Of a stretch of 64,000 nucleotides of DNA, positions 10,061 through 21,500 are shown piece after piece (position 1 is the stretch's first letter; each line of letters begins with the position of its first letter). The notes below the pieces were generated by a model, which was not told where the DNA came from, did no database searches, and saw only the letters and a program-made list of their open reading frames with translations. Origin of the DNA: Termitomyces sp. T153 (Eukaryota > Basidiomycota > Agaricomycetes > Agaricales > Lyophyllaceae); NCBI GenBank assembly GCA_018296165.2, contig JACKQL020000028.1:1-64000 (forward strand), read 5' to 3'. A program made the position numbers and the translations under genes.

Positions 10061-11107
10061 ATGCCCAACCACATTTTGCCTACTGCCCTGAAACTTCCAG
10101 CCATTAAGAAACTGGAAGGAAAACGTATTGTTCTTGCATCCAACAGCCCAAGAAGGCAAGAGATCTTCCGTACATTCGTACGTGCTAACTTTCTGCTGAT
10201 CTATCTCGGCTCATAGGACTTTCTAGGGGCTTGTACCGGATATTGTTCCCTCCAAATTTGAAGAGAATCTTTCTCCTAGTTCATTCACTGATATACATGA
10301 ATATCCAGTTGCAACGGCAACACAAAAGGCCGTCGAGGTCTATGAAAGATTAGTGGTACGTACCTTCAGGAGCTTGCTTGTATATGGTCTAATAAACTAT
10401 AGGAAGAAGATCCTGATAATCCACCCGATCTTGTTATTGCTGGTCAGTCGATAGCACTCTTCATCTCAGAACGTGTTTACGAACGTGTCAGGCTAGCTGA
10501 CACAGTGGTTTTGACCCATGCCCAGCCGTCTACCTCTGATGTCTCATACTCTGTACTCCCAAGATATAATCAGGAACTTCTAGAAAAGCCGATTTCAAAG
10601 GAGGACAACCTTCGCATGCTGCTTGACATCAACGGAGGTGTGTGCGAAGTCGTGACCGGTGTCGTGGTGGGTAAGTCCTGATCACCATCTACATCAAACA
10701 GGATCTTACCTGTGCTGTTGCAGTATACCCAGTTTTAACTGCTCCAGGATACCAAATGAAGTAATTGGTCCGATAATTGTGTTTAATTACGTTCTGAATG
10801 TGATCTCTTGAAGATTCATGGATGAACGAACTCTGGTCTATTTCTCAGACAATCCTCGACATGTAGTTGAAGCCTACGTTGAGAATGGGGAAGGTCTTGA
10901 CCGAGCTGGCGGTTTTGCTATTCAGGTGATTTTCACGTCTGCTCTACTCATCTGGCCTGCTCAAAATTCGACACTCAGGGGCTGGGAGGTCTTTTGGTTC
11001 GCAAGATCGAGGGCGATTACTACAACGTGGTTGGGTTTCCTGCGTCATCTTTCTTTGCCTTCATGGATCTCTTACTGGAAGAAGATCCCGATTTTCTCGA
11101 GGTTTAA
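10061..11107 (+). CDS. Maf-like nucleoside triphosphate pyrophosphatase
   Basis: Seven exons (10061-10177, 10227-10355, 10403-10442, 10497-10670, 10724-10760, 10814-10925, 10979-11107) join in frame to 245 residues. The family signature ASNSPRRQEIF is near residue 28; the central ADTVV motif and LLEKPISKEDNLRML follow; the C-terminal part has GGVCEVVTGVVV and DRAGGFAIQGLGG. Maf/ASMTL-type enzymes hydrolyse non-canonical or modified nucleoside triphosphates to monophosphates, a house-cleaning role in the cytosol. Length matches the family. The start is the ATG that leads into the conserved N-terminal strand. Introns are 36-54 nt with GT-AG ends. Its downstream neighbour on the opposite strand is a kinase-like relic. 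Confidence 0.9.
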
Positions 11108-11219
11108 CATTCTAACCTTGTCATAGTAGTCATGTCTGAGGGTGGTATCGGTCAAAACTATGTTTGACAGCAATCCTCGGCATTACTACATGCAGATTTT
11201 AACAGGAGATTTCTCAAAC

Positions 11220-11845
11220 ATCTTCCTGTACATGGTCTTGGGGATATAGATATATGACCCCATATCAAGATCATGAAGACCACCAATAGTGCCAATGTCA
11301 ACAATATCTCGGCGGAAAAGACCTGGTTGTGCCTTGCTTCAAATCACGACATTCTTTATCGGCATCTCAATAAATTTCTTTGTTCAGAAAGATATTGCCC
11401 TTCAAAGCTCGTGATGGATATGATATAGTCAGCTGAAGCAATCCAATCGCTCCGAGATATAAAAAGGAATAATCCGTACGAGACCTTGTAAAACACCTAT
11501 GGTGGCGTCATAAGGTTCTTCTATTATATCGAATTGTGACAATGTGCGCTTGAAGGCTGTAACAGGAACGATTTCCTGATGCGTGACTCTATTGGAAGGT
11601 ATATTTGGCCTGGAGGACATTCATCAGACCATTGCGTAGATCTCGTCAAGATACGAATAAGACACCTTGAATGGGTTCCGGTCGATTCACGACCCAGCAA
11701 GAAATCCTGCTCGTATGAATGTCGGGATTGTGAACTCTGGGAGTTTAGAAACGTGGCTACCCTTTGGAATTTCATGTTGATGCCGGTCGAGTAGGATCTG
11801 ATTCAAACATTGTCACCTCTTGATGCCAGACAGATCACACGCGTG
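11220..11845 (-). pseudogene. Decayed kinase-like (FunK1-like) copy 1
   Basis: The minus strand is clearly related to the plus-strand region 23140-23800. Shared stretches include a segment around CATCAACATGAA followed by TTCCAAAGGG, CAAGGTGTCTTATT, and GGTGGTCTTCATGATCTTG. The translated fragment near 11560-11440 reads QEIVPVTAFKRTLSQFDI, matching LQEIFTVSAFKCALYE in the other copy. Near 11390 YPSRALKGNIFLNKEIY corresponds to the catalytic-loop region and then hits a stop. No intact frame remains. The family call rests on the weak kinase features of the second copy. Confidence 0.45.
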
Positions 11846-12279
11846 TAAGGGAACCTCCATAGAAAATAGTGGTCGTCAGAGGGAGGTTATCTATGCTAAG
11901 GTAAGGATAAGTTAGATGCTGACTCTACAATTTCAATACGCTCTAATGCTCAGGCCCATCTATTTAACCAGGGAAGATACGCGTAAAAAATGCCAGAAAA
12001 TTCCCTAGGGACACAGAATGTTCTCATCCCCCGACCGTATACCTCATGAAATCAGCTGACACTCTTAGTAGTTCTTAACATCTGGCATTAGCTGCGTGTT
12101 TGAAGGTACCTTTCTAGGAAACGAATTGAAAGGGCCAGTTCAAAGCCCAGCCGCCTCCTAGAGTTCTGCACTGCACTGTATTTAGGTCTTATTTCATGTC
12201 CCCGACACATTGATAGTACAAAGAACTGTCGATGAACATAGCATCGAAAGCTGTGCATAGAATGAAAATACAGCAAGGA

Positions 12280-15027
12280 TCATGTAGTGTGGCGGGATCG
12301 CCTGTGCATAGCTCCAGATTTAATCCTCGAAATAACGTGTACTTCGTCGTCATCCGAGCCCGAAAAGTCTTCATCGGAAGAGCTTTCAGATCCAACCTCC
12401 ACCACCTTTCGTTTCCTAGAAATGCCTGGTTTCGACGAAGCAGCTTTCTTCGCCTTACGCGTACCTTTCTTAGTCTTTTTTGGAGGTACCCAAGTCTTCT
12501 GCTTCTCGATCAGCCCTTGCTGGAAATCCTTGTCGTAACCAACGCATTTCATTGCCCATGCAGCCATGGTCTACGATACGTCAAAAATCGAGAATATAAG
12601 AACGATACAGAGGAGGCCATCATTTTCTTACCTCTTCGCCCCTCAAAAATGCTCGCGTAATCTGTGCAGGTGTGACCTCGTTGTATTTGGAATCTGTTCG
12701 AAGGGCAGCAGCGAGCTCGACTCTCGTGGGTAGTCGACCAAGCTGCACACGGAGAGCGATACGCGCTCTCGTCGGACGACCCCACTTTCTCTCGTGGATC
12801 TCCTGCGCCCACGTATTCCGAAGCTAAGACAACCAACGATACAGTAAGCCATCAGACACACATCACACCTCAATCCCAATATACATTAATATCCTGCGCA
12901 CCCCACTCTTCCTTAGTCAGCGAATCAGCAGGTATAAGGGCATACTGGCCCTGATACTGCCAAATCCCCGTGACAAGCCTCGACATGACCCTTTGTTCCT
13001 TCGTCCACGGGTGCGCGCGCGCGATGCTCCTTCCCTGGCCGACGGTATACCATAGTCCGGGGGCACCGGGCATCTCGGGGGCGTGGGGGTTGTATCGGAG
13101 GTTGATGTACATGAAATCGTCGAGGCCGGTGGCGGCGATCATGTCCCGCCGAATTATGGGGAATGTGGCGCGCATATTACCGCCGTAGTGACGGCTGAGG
13201 AAGTCGCGCTGGAATGTGGCGTCGGTGATGGATTTGGGGAGTGCGATGGGGAAAGGGTCTAGACCGATTTGTTGGAGTCGGTCGCGGACTGTGCCGGCGG
13301 TTAGTACGCAGGCTTGGTCTTTCTTGACTTTTGGCTGAGGGAGAGTTAGAGCGTAGAGAGAAATCCGGAAGGGAGGCAAGACGGACATTTTTGAGATGCT
13401 TCATCATTTTTTCGCTGTTTAAGATTTCGAGTTTCTTATCATCTGCATGGACGTGTTGATCCATATATTTCTCCTTCGTGACCAACGGTAAAATAGGAAT
13501 TTCAACTGCATCTAGCATCATTTTCCTACGCTTCGCACAACGGGGAGCTTGTGTGGCGGGAGCATCCGCCACTGCAGGAGTAGGAGTAGCAATCGCCTGA
13601 GACAAAAAACGATTAGATAGGTTTCAAGTAAAATTCTTTGCTCGACATACGCTTGTACTAGCATCATTGAGGCGTCCGAATCGCTCAGGGAAGGGAGCTT
13701 GTGTGGCGGGAGCATCTACTATTGCAGGAATAGGAGTGGCAACCGCCTGAGAAAAAGAATGATTAGCTAAGTAAAGCTAACCTATCACTCGGTTTTCCAA
13801 CATACACTTGTACTAGCATCATTAAGACACCCAATCTGCTCGAATTTCCCTTCTACATTGTCGTAAGTCGTTAGCTCAGATTTCAGCCTAAAAACTGGGA
13901 GGCCAGGTCGAACTTGTGACGGAACAGACTTATTTTCAAAGGGACCTCCATTTTGAATTAGGCCAGGAGGAAAAGGATCTGTCGCATCGTTTCGGATCTC
14001 AGGCCTTGTATCCATAGCACCGGTTTCCTCGAGAAATATAGCGTCGGCAGAGCCCATGTCTTGGGTCGTGGGGTACTACAGAGATTGACGTAAGCATCGA
14101 TTCGTTGCTCCTCGTGTGTATGTACATACTGCTATATCTACATCCATGACGAAGGTACCGTCAGGATCAGAATTCAATGATTCATCCGCCTTGTCCTGTT
14201 CGAGTGTTTCATTCAGAACGTGCTGGAGGACGGAGGTGAGTGTATGGATAAACGCAGAGTCGATTTTCGGTCTTACTTCCATGAGGATATTTGAGCCGTC
14301 AGCAGGCTGTTCAGAAGCTGGGGCTAAATCAACGCGTTCAAGGTTTACTGGTGCGGTATCCTGCTGCGTTATGGAGCCTTCTGCTTCTGGATGGATGACC
14401 CGTTCTTCCATGGGTTGGATCTCTTCATGGTCTGTTAGTGATTCGCTGGCAGAGGCGTTGAGCAAGAGTGGGTTGATTGTCTGAGCTCCTCATTGGATTC
14501 AGAATGATGGAAAAAATGAAACGAGGACCTACGGTAGATTCAGAAGTAGATGGGAAATTGTCTTGAGATGTTTCTAGCATTGGGATGTTGTGATGCTCAC
14601 GGTTGGCTGGTGTCTCGTGGTTCAAGTCGTGATCTGGATCAAGCATCACTAAGGCGTTTTCGCCTGCGACTCCAATCCCATTCTCGTTGACCTCACTGGT
14701 CTAGAAGTGAATCTCAATTGAATTGGAATTCAGCTAGCAGTTTGTGGACGTACCCATGTTGGCGAATCGAAGGCGTCGGCGTCCTCTATATCTTCGTCCA
14801 TTGGGAAGGAAATTAAGGGTTTGATATCGACGAAGATGGGCTGCGAGAAGTCTTTGATGTCTTCGACTTGGAGTATGTTAGGTTGTTCGAGGTAGATTTG
14901 CCCGTCTGCGATGGCGGCTGAGGCGCTGCTAAGGAAGGACTGGAAGATGTTGATTGAGCTGTAAAAGAGACGGAGACGACAATGTGCTAGGTACCAGATC
15001 GACTTCGGGTTCAAAGGGGTAGTCCAT
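12280..15027 (-). CDS. DUF6697-type protein, hypothetical
   Basis: An intron-rich minus-strand gene starting MDYPFEPEVDL (ATG 15027) and ending at TGA 12280. The N-terminal half is acidic and low-complexity across several short exons. Two consecutive exons share the repeat (A)ATP-PA--DAPATQAP. The C-terminal half is conserved-looking: KKDQACVLTAGTVRDRLQ, DATFQRDFLSRHYGGNMR, TGLDDFMYINLRYNPHAP, IWQYQGQYAL, then WGRPTRARIALRVQLG and AAWAMKCVGYDKDFQQGL. From memory this matches the basidiomycete DUF6697 domain, whose function is unknown. The end is basic then Ser/Asp-rich (ESSSDEDFSGSDDDE), suggesting a nuclear protein. Fitted introns are GT-AG and about 40-60 nt. It is divergent from YTA7 across 1.15 kb. 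Confidence 0.75.
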
Positions 15028-16177
15028 GGGTGTGCACGAGATGGGTGAATGAACGATAGATCAATACGTCGATGGAAGAAAAGAAAAAGACTCTGAGAGC
15101 CAAAGTGTCACGTCGATTCTTGGTGCTTTCTTTACACGAGATTGACGGAAGAGATTAGATCTAAGGTGGGCGTAAACGCTTGATCAACGTTCGTTTGAAC
15201 TAAGAATTCCGAAGAGTTTTTCGAAAGACAGACTGCAGTCCGACATCTGGATCAAGAGAACGAAAGAGCAGCGATTGAAGCACCGTAGGACGCGATGTTG
15301 TATTAACGTTCAAATGGTGCAAGACAGTACCCTAGTTTAAAGAAAGTTTCGGGTTGTGTTCGGATTTTGAGTTCGCCGTCTGTCAGCCAAATCAGGAAAT
15401 TGCCGACACTCTTGTATCGGGTGCTTGAAAGATGCCTGCAGCTCAAGTGTAGTAAGTTGCTACGAGAAATATAAAGAGGATGAGTGCAAAAGACGTTTAT
15501 TTCAAGTTCTTCTGTTTTTTCGACAAGTGTCGACATATGCACCATGGTTTCAAGAAGCGTGACATACAGGTCTGTGCGTGTCACAGATTGTGACACAATC
15601 ACACATATCGGTATAGATAGACACTCCAAAAAGTTGCGACGAAATCGTCTCAATCTCCCCTTTCTTTGCAACTTCCATGCCGCTTGAACGTGTCTTTGGA
15701 TGTCTAAGCTGCTTCCCTACTTTCCAGCTGCATTTGCAATTTTCTTGGCCTGCGAAATGAAGAGGTCCAAGTGTTCATTTCGGTTCTGGAATCCGTGGGT
15801 GCAGAGAACTAGATAAATTTGTCAGTCCGTTTTTGGAGGGTTTCGTAGGCAGCCGGAAGGTGGGGAGGAGGAGAACATGCATATGATGCAACAAATACTC
15901 ACAAACATCAAACAAGCGACACCGCCACAGCCTCAAAGAGAGACAGTCTGCTCTCAAGTTCTGCTCGTCGTTGTCTGTGGCAGCAACCATACTCCTTTGC
16001 TCGTTGTCCTAGACAGCGAGCTCAGCACATAATAGAAGGAGCCCCGACAGCTGCGCCAGGGTCGGGAGCTTTCCCGTGCATCACCGCTCCACCCTCACAT
16101 TTGTTTACCACAGCTTCTTTCTCCGGATCACTAGTACACTCGCCATCGTTCGACGGTGTCGGTGGTCAACCCACTAA
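15028..16177. other. Divergent intergenic region between the DUF6697 gene and YTA7
   Basis: About 1.15 kb that should hold both promoters. The only possible gene in it is the small minus-strand candidate listed separately. I see no repeats. Confidence 0.35.
15687..16082 (-). CDS. Possible small coiled-coil protein
   Basis: An ATG at 16082 opens MHGKAPDPGAAVGAPSI. A 54-nt GT-AG intron can join this to QRRAELESRLSLFEAVAVSL, an amphipathic helix-like stretch, and farther on the frame HGFQNRNEHLDLFISQAKK ends at a stop near 15687. These pieces look coding, but I could not find a clean splice between the second and third, so the model is incomplete. Family unknown. It could be a real small gene or chance. 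Confidence 0.25.
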
Positions 16178-19100
16178 ATGTTTAATCCCGGCCCTCCAGT
16201 GCCGCAACACGACGCTCAATTCTTCTTTCCACCAGATTTCTACCCTTCACAACTTCCTTTACCAGGGTCGCTGCATTTACCTCCCATGGCAGCCGGACCC
16301 GCTCTTCGTCGATCTACTCGCCACAGCAATAAGCAAGGGTCGGACAGCGGTGGCGGAGGACCTTCTGGGTCCGAGTATCATGCAAGCGACAGGTCTTTGG
16401 AAGCACTTCACGACGATGGACCTGATGAAGAAGAGGGACAACCTATCGAGTACCGCATCTCATCTAGAGGCAGAAGGACAGCCAAGAAAGTCTACATTGA
16501 AAGCGAGGATGACGGAATGCCTAATCTCTTCGCAGACGATGCTGAGCCCACCTCCAAGCGCTCCTCTCGACACTCCCACGACGTCGATGAAGACGACGAT
16601 GATGCCGGTCCCAGGCGATACCCATCCCGAAAGAGAGCAAGAAGAGACAGTTTTATTTCTGAAGACGATGAAGATATCAAACCCGTACACAACACACGGT
16701 ACTCAAGCCGCCTCCGCTCGAGAAAACCAACACGATCACAGTCTACTACCGCTAGCACTGCCCCGAGACCGATGAACAGCGGTCCTTCTCAGCGTGAACG
16801 GCGTTTACGCCGACGTAACGCCATGCGCACCTCCCAGGAAGAAGAGGACGTCTATGTCGACAACCCCTCGTCTGGTGCGTCCGCAGACGCGGATGGCTCA
16901 ATAGACGATGCACCACACACTTCTTCAGATCTCGAGCCTGAGCCTGAACCCGAACCCGAACCAGAGGAAGAAGCTGATGGCAGGCCGTACGCACTCCGCC
17001 AGCGTCAGCGTATCAACTACGCTATCCCGCCTCCACTCGAGGAGCTAAAGAAGCCCCCGCCGAAACACAACGGGGGCAGGAACGGGTCAAGGAGTAATGG
17101 GGCGTTTCATGGTGGACTGCATCGGTCCAAGAAGAGTCTGGGATGGAGCGCGAGTGGCGCTGAGTTGGGACGGTGGATGGGTATCAATGCCGATGATTCG
17201 GATTCGGACCATGGGCCGACAAGGACCCCGAGAAAACCCTATGGTGCAGGTGCGTATGGGACGATGGCGGGTGCGGGTGGTGCAGGTGGGATGCTGGGTG
17301 CTGATTTGGCTGCTGGTGGGACGCCGTCGAATCACGGGAAGTTTGGTGGTGAAGCTGGTATGAGTTTCATGATGCTCTATAAGGCGAAAACTAATTTCTC
17401 AACGAAGCACTTGCCGATGCGGATCCTCTTGGTGTGAATATCAATGTCACCTTTGACGAAGTTGGTGGACTCGATGATCGTACGTAGTTCGACTCTTCAG
17501 AAACAGACTGCGCTTACCGCTTCTTACAGACATTCATGCCTTGAAGGAAATGACCCTCCTTCCTCTGTTGTACCCTGAAGTCTTCCAGAAATTCAACGTC
17601 ACTCCACCACGTGGTGTTCTCTTTCATGGACCTCCTGGAACAGGTAAAACCCTCCTTGCAAGAGCCCTAGCCGCCAGCTGCCGCTCAGACGGCCGTTCAA
17701 TATGTACGCCACCACTCCCACACTTATCCACAGAACTAACCCATTCCCCAGCCTTCTTCATGCGCAAAGGAGCGGACTGCCTCTCGAAATGGGTCGGCGA
17801 AGCCGAACGCCAGCTGCGTCTCCTCTTTGAAGAAGCCCGCGCCTCGCAACCCTCCATAATTTTTTTCGATGAAATCGACGGTCTCGCGCCTGTCCGCTCG
17901 TCGAAACAAGACCAGATTCATGCCTCGATCGTGAGCACACTACTTGCTCTGATGGACGGGATGGATGGGCGCGGGCAGGTCGTCGTGATTGGCGCGACGA
18001 ATCGGCCGGACGCGGTGGATCCGGCGCTGAGGCGTCCCGGGAGGTTCGACAGGGAGTTTTATTTCGGATTGCCGGGGTTGGAGGCGAGGGAGAAGATTCT
18101 GGGGATTATGACGAAGGGGTGGGTGGGGTGGGGGGAGGAGGTGGAGGTGGAGGTGGAGGTGGAGGAACAGAAGGAGAAAGAGGAGGATCGGGCGGAAGTG
18201 AAGAAGAAGTGGGTGCCGAGTGACAAGTTGAGGGGACTGGCGAAGTTGACGAAGGGGTATGGTGGTGCGGATCTGAGGGTGCGTTGATTGGTTCATTGTT
18301 TTATGTGGTGTTGATCATACTGATTTTGAATGAGCTGATAGGCTCTTTGTACAGAGGCTGCGCTCAATGCGATACAGAGACGGTATCCGCAGATTTATAA
18401 GACTAATGAGAGGCTGTTGTTGAAGCCGGACACGATTGGCGTCGGATTGAGGGACTTTATGATTTCTGTCAAAAGTTGGTAGCTGTTATTTTAATTGTCT
18501 AGGACCCAGCGACTGATCGTTGAACAGAGCTCGTGCCTTCTTCTGCAAGATCGACGTCTTCGTCTGCAACGCCACTTCCTCCTCAGTTTGGCCCGCTTCT
18601 TAATGATGCTCTCGAACGAGCAAAGACAGTGATCGGTCGTGTCTTGCCGATGGAGAAGAAGCTTACTGCATTGGAAGAAGCCATGTACGAGGATGATGGT
18701 GGTGAGGAGGGGGCACTGGAGAGAGAGATGCTTATGCAATGTAGGTCTTTGAATCCGTGGTTACTTTTATCCTTGATCAACGTCTTCTAGCGATGCAAAC
18801 GCTCCGTGTATATCGACCTCGTGTCATCATTCATGGGCCTGTGGGTATGGGCCAGGGGTACGTTGGAGCTGCCGCCTTGCATCATCTAGAAGGTTATCAC
18901 ATCCAGACGCTGGAACTCGGTACACTGATGGGTGATTCGACTAGAGTAAGCTGCATCTGAATAAATCTGGATTTACATGCTAACCAGTGATTTAAGACAG
19001 TGGAAGCTGCTATTGTCCAGCTGTTCGTTGAAGCCAAACGTCATCAACCCTCGGTGATCTATATCCCGTCACTGGTCGGTTGGTGTGCTGCTGTCTCCGA

Positions 19101-21052
19101 AACGTCACGATCTACAGTGCGCGCAATGCTGGATACACTCGCTCCCACGGACCCTATCCTTCTATTAGTTGTCGTCGACGGACATTATGCGGAACTTCCA
19201 CAGGATGTCAAAGCGTGGTTCGGTCCCACTAAAGACAATCGTGTTGAATTGACTTCACCGTCTGCATCGCAACGTATCGAGTTCTTCGAGCCGTTGATCA
19301 AGGATATTCGACGGCCTCCAAATCAGTTCGCAGACGGTGTCAAGAGGAGGCTGAGAGTGCTTGAGGAACTGCCCATCGCGCCACCTCTGGAACCTCGTAA
19401 GCCAACCGCGACGGAGTTGGCAGTGCAGGCGGAGAATGATCAGCGACTTATAACGCTACTCAAGTACCGACTCGGACCGATATTGACAGAGCTTAGACGG
19501 AAGTTTAAGAGGTTCACGAAACGAGCAACGGTTTGTCGTCTTTTCAGCTTCTGTGATCTCGATCCCGTTCTCATTCTCATTCTTATCTTAGGAGGAATAC
19601 AATTTTGATGCGGTGATGATATCCGTGGATCGTCCGCTAGACGATGCTCCTCCTTCAACACCACCTCGGGATACGCAACAGTTGACAAATGGAGTTATTG
19701 ACTTGACGACCAATCCTGAGGTTCAAGATAGCCTTCATCCTGAAGAAACTTTACATGTCAATGGCGCTCCTAATGGAATTATCCATCACCACGAAGAGCA
19801 ACAGCAACAGCAGCAACAACAGGTTGATGTCATCCAGTTGCCCCCGTTATTTGATATGGATCTGGAGAGAATGCACTCCGAGTTGTTCAAGGGTCGTTAC
19901 CTCACTCCACAGGATTTCTTGGATGATGTCGGCAAAATATTGCATAACGCTGACGTTCGATCGTATGAAGACATGGATCGCCTGTACAAGGCTCAAGCCA
20001 TGTTTACTGCAGCGCAAGTAAGCATACAAGAGTTCGACCTGCAATTCCGCCTTGAGTGCGAAAGGATGGCAGTACGAGAACGTCAACGTCGGGAAGAATT
20101 TAGGAAAGCAAGAGAGGCTGAAGAGAAGGAGAAGGACAAAGGAAAGGCACCGGAGGAAAATGGCTACCCGAACGGTTTTCGGCGAAGCGGGCGCAACAAT
20201 GGTCAACAGCCGGAGTTGGGCATAACGGATCCCGTGCAGCTAGAACGTCGTTTGAAACGCCAGCGCTCTAACGAGGCAGCGAGCGACTCACATACTTCTG
20301 AAGAAGAAAATGGAGAGAACCGTGATGCTAAGCGTTCGAAGATGGTCGTCGACGATGAACGCGACCCTTTGAACATCGTTACCTCACCTGGTTTGCATTC
20401 GCGAGTACATTTTGCACCAGAGGTCGATACCTCGGGTCAGCGTCGTGGCTCGGCCGATCAGTCTGCTGACATGGCCGTGGACGATGTGCCTTCAATGCAA
20501 CCACGGTCTGGGGGATTTGACCCATCTCTACTTAATCCCATGCCTTCTCCTGACGTAGAGAAGATGTTCCCTGGGACTGCTGCCTCCCCAGTCACGGGTC
20601 AGGAACAATCGTCTGCACCTGTACCAGCTTTGCACGACGATCCTTCAAACCCTTTCTTTACCTCAGCACCCTCGGCAGCCTCTTCTGTGCCATTCCTGAC
20701 CTCGTCTACACCCTCCCGTGCACCTTCTGTGCCACGCTCCCGCCCCAGGACTTCATCTCCTGAAACTCCAATAGTAGCAGAACCCTCGGCACCGTCACCT
20801 GTACCTATGGTTATTGAGCGTACACCGACACCTCTACCCGACTTCCACATCGATGACACCCTCGTTGATGAGCTGCAGCGCCATCTCCGTGATGAGACCA
20901 GTGCATTGACAATCGAAGGACTTGAACAGCTGCGTGCAACATGCCTAGGATCCGTGTGGCGTCATCGTACCGAATGGGATCGCGACGTTCTTGTGAAAGA
21001 GCTGTTGGACATCGTGAAGGAGTTCATAACTGAAGTTAGTTTCTCCCAATAG
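16178..21052 (+). CDS. YTA7: Yta7/ATAD2-type AAA ATPase with bromodomain-like region
   Basis: Nine exons (16178-17357, 17408-17479, 17530-17703, 17752-18278, 18342-18474, 18528-18740, 18791-18945, 18997-19530, 19592-21052) join to 1482 residues. The order is: a long acidic/basic disordered N-terminus, the motif VTFDEVGGLDD, AAA1 with Walker A GPPGTGKT and Walker B IIFFDEIDGL plus arginine-finger region NRPDAVDPALRRPGRFD, a degenerate AAA2 (IHGPVGMGQGYVG, VIYIPSL), then a divergent bromodomain-like region (RYLTPQDFLDDVGKILHNAD) and a Ser/Pro-rich tail. Yta7/Abo1/ATAD2 proteins are nuclear histone H3-H4 chaperones that remodel nucleosome density. An acidic Glu/Val repeat sits inside AAA1 near 18140-18200, at the edge of the small subdomain. 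The length fits the family (yeast Yta7 about 1380). Confidence 0.93.
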
Positions 21053-21500
21053 ATATCCATCTTCATCGATAAGATGTTGTCAATTCGACTATGATTTTTT
21101 ATCGATCCACTGTCTCTGTATCTTGACATTTCTGTCATACAATGCATTTAGCACCTGTACAACTTAATTACAAATATTCTTATTTTTCCTGTCACGCTAC
21201 TGTTTCGCTTGCGCTTAATTTGTGCTCAATTGAATCCTTAGTACTTACGATCCTGTTTAGATTTATTTCATAAGCTTTACATACACCTCCACTATTGGCG
21301 CGTGACAGTCACACTCCATCTTGACTTGCGGCGCGCTGCAACATGAAAGTTGCACTTGTAAGTAGCCCTATTTTGTTTCTACTCAGAGTGGGTAACGAAC
21401 AACATACAGATCCCGCAAGTGCAAGTGATAAGCCTACGAAGCAGCACAAGAACCGATAGTGATATTTCTACTATTTCTACTCGCATCAGAAATACTGCCG
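21053..21500. other. Intergenic region downstream of YTA7
   Basis: About 450 bp, AT-rich just after the YTA7 stop. I see no gene; it leads into the decayed kinase-like region. Confidence 0.35.
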
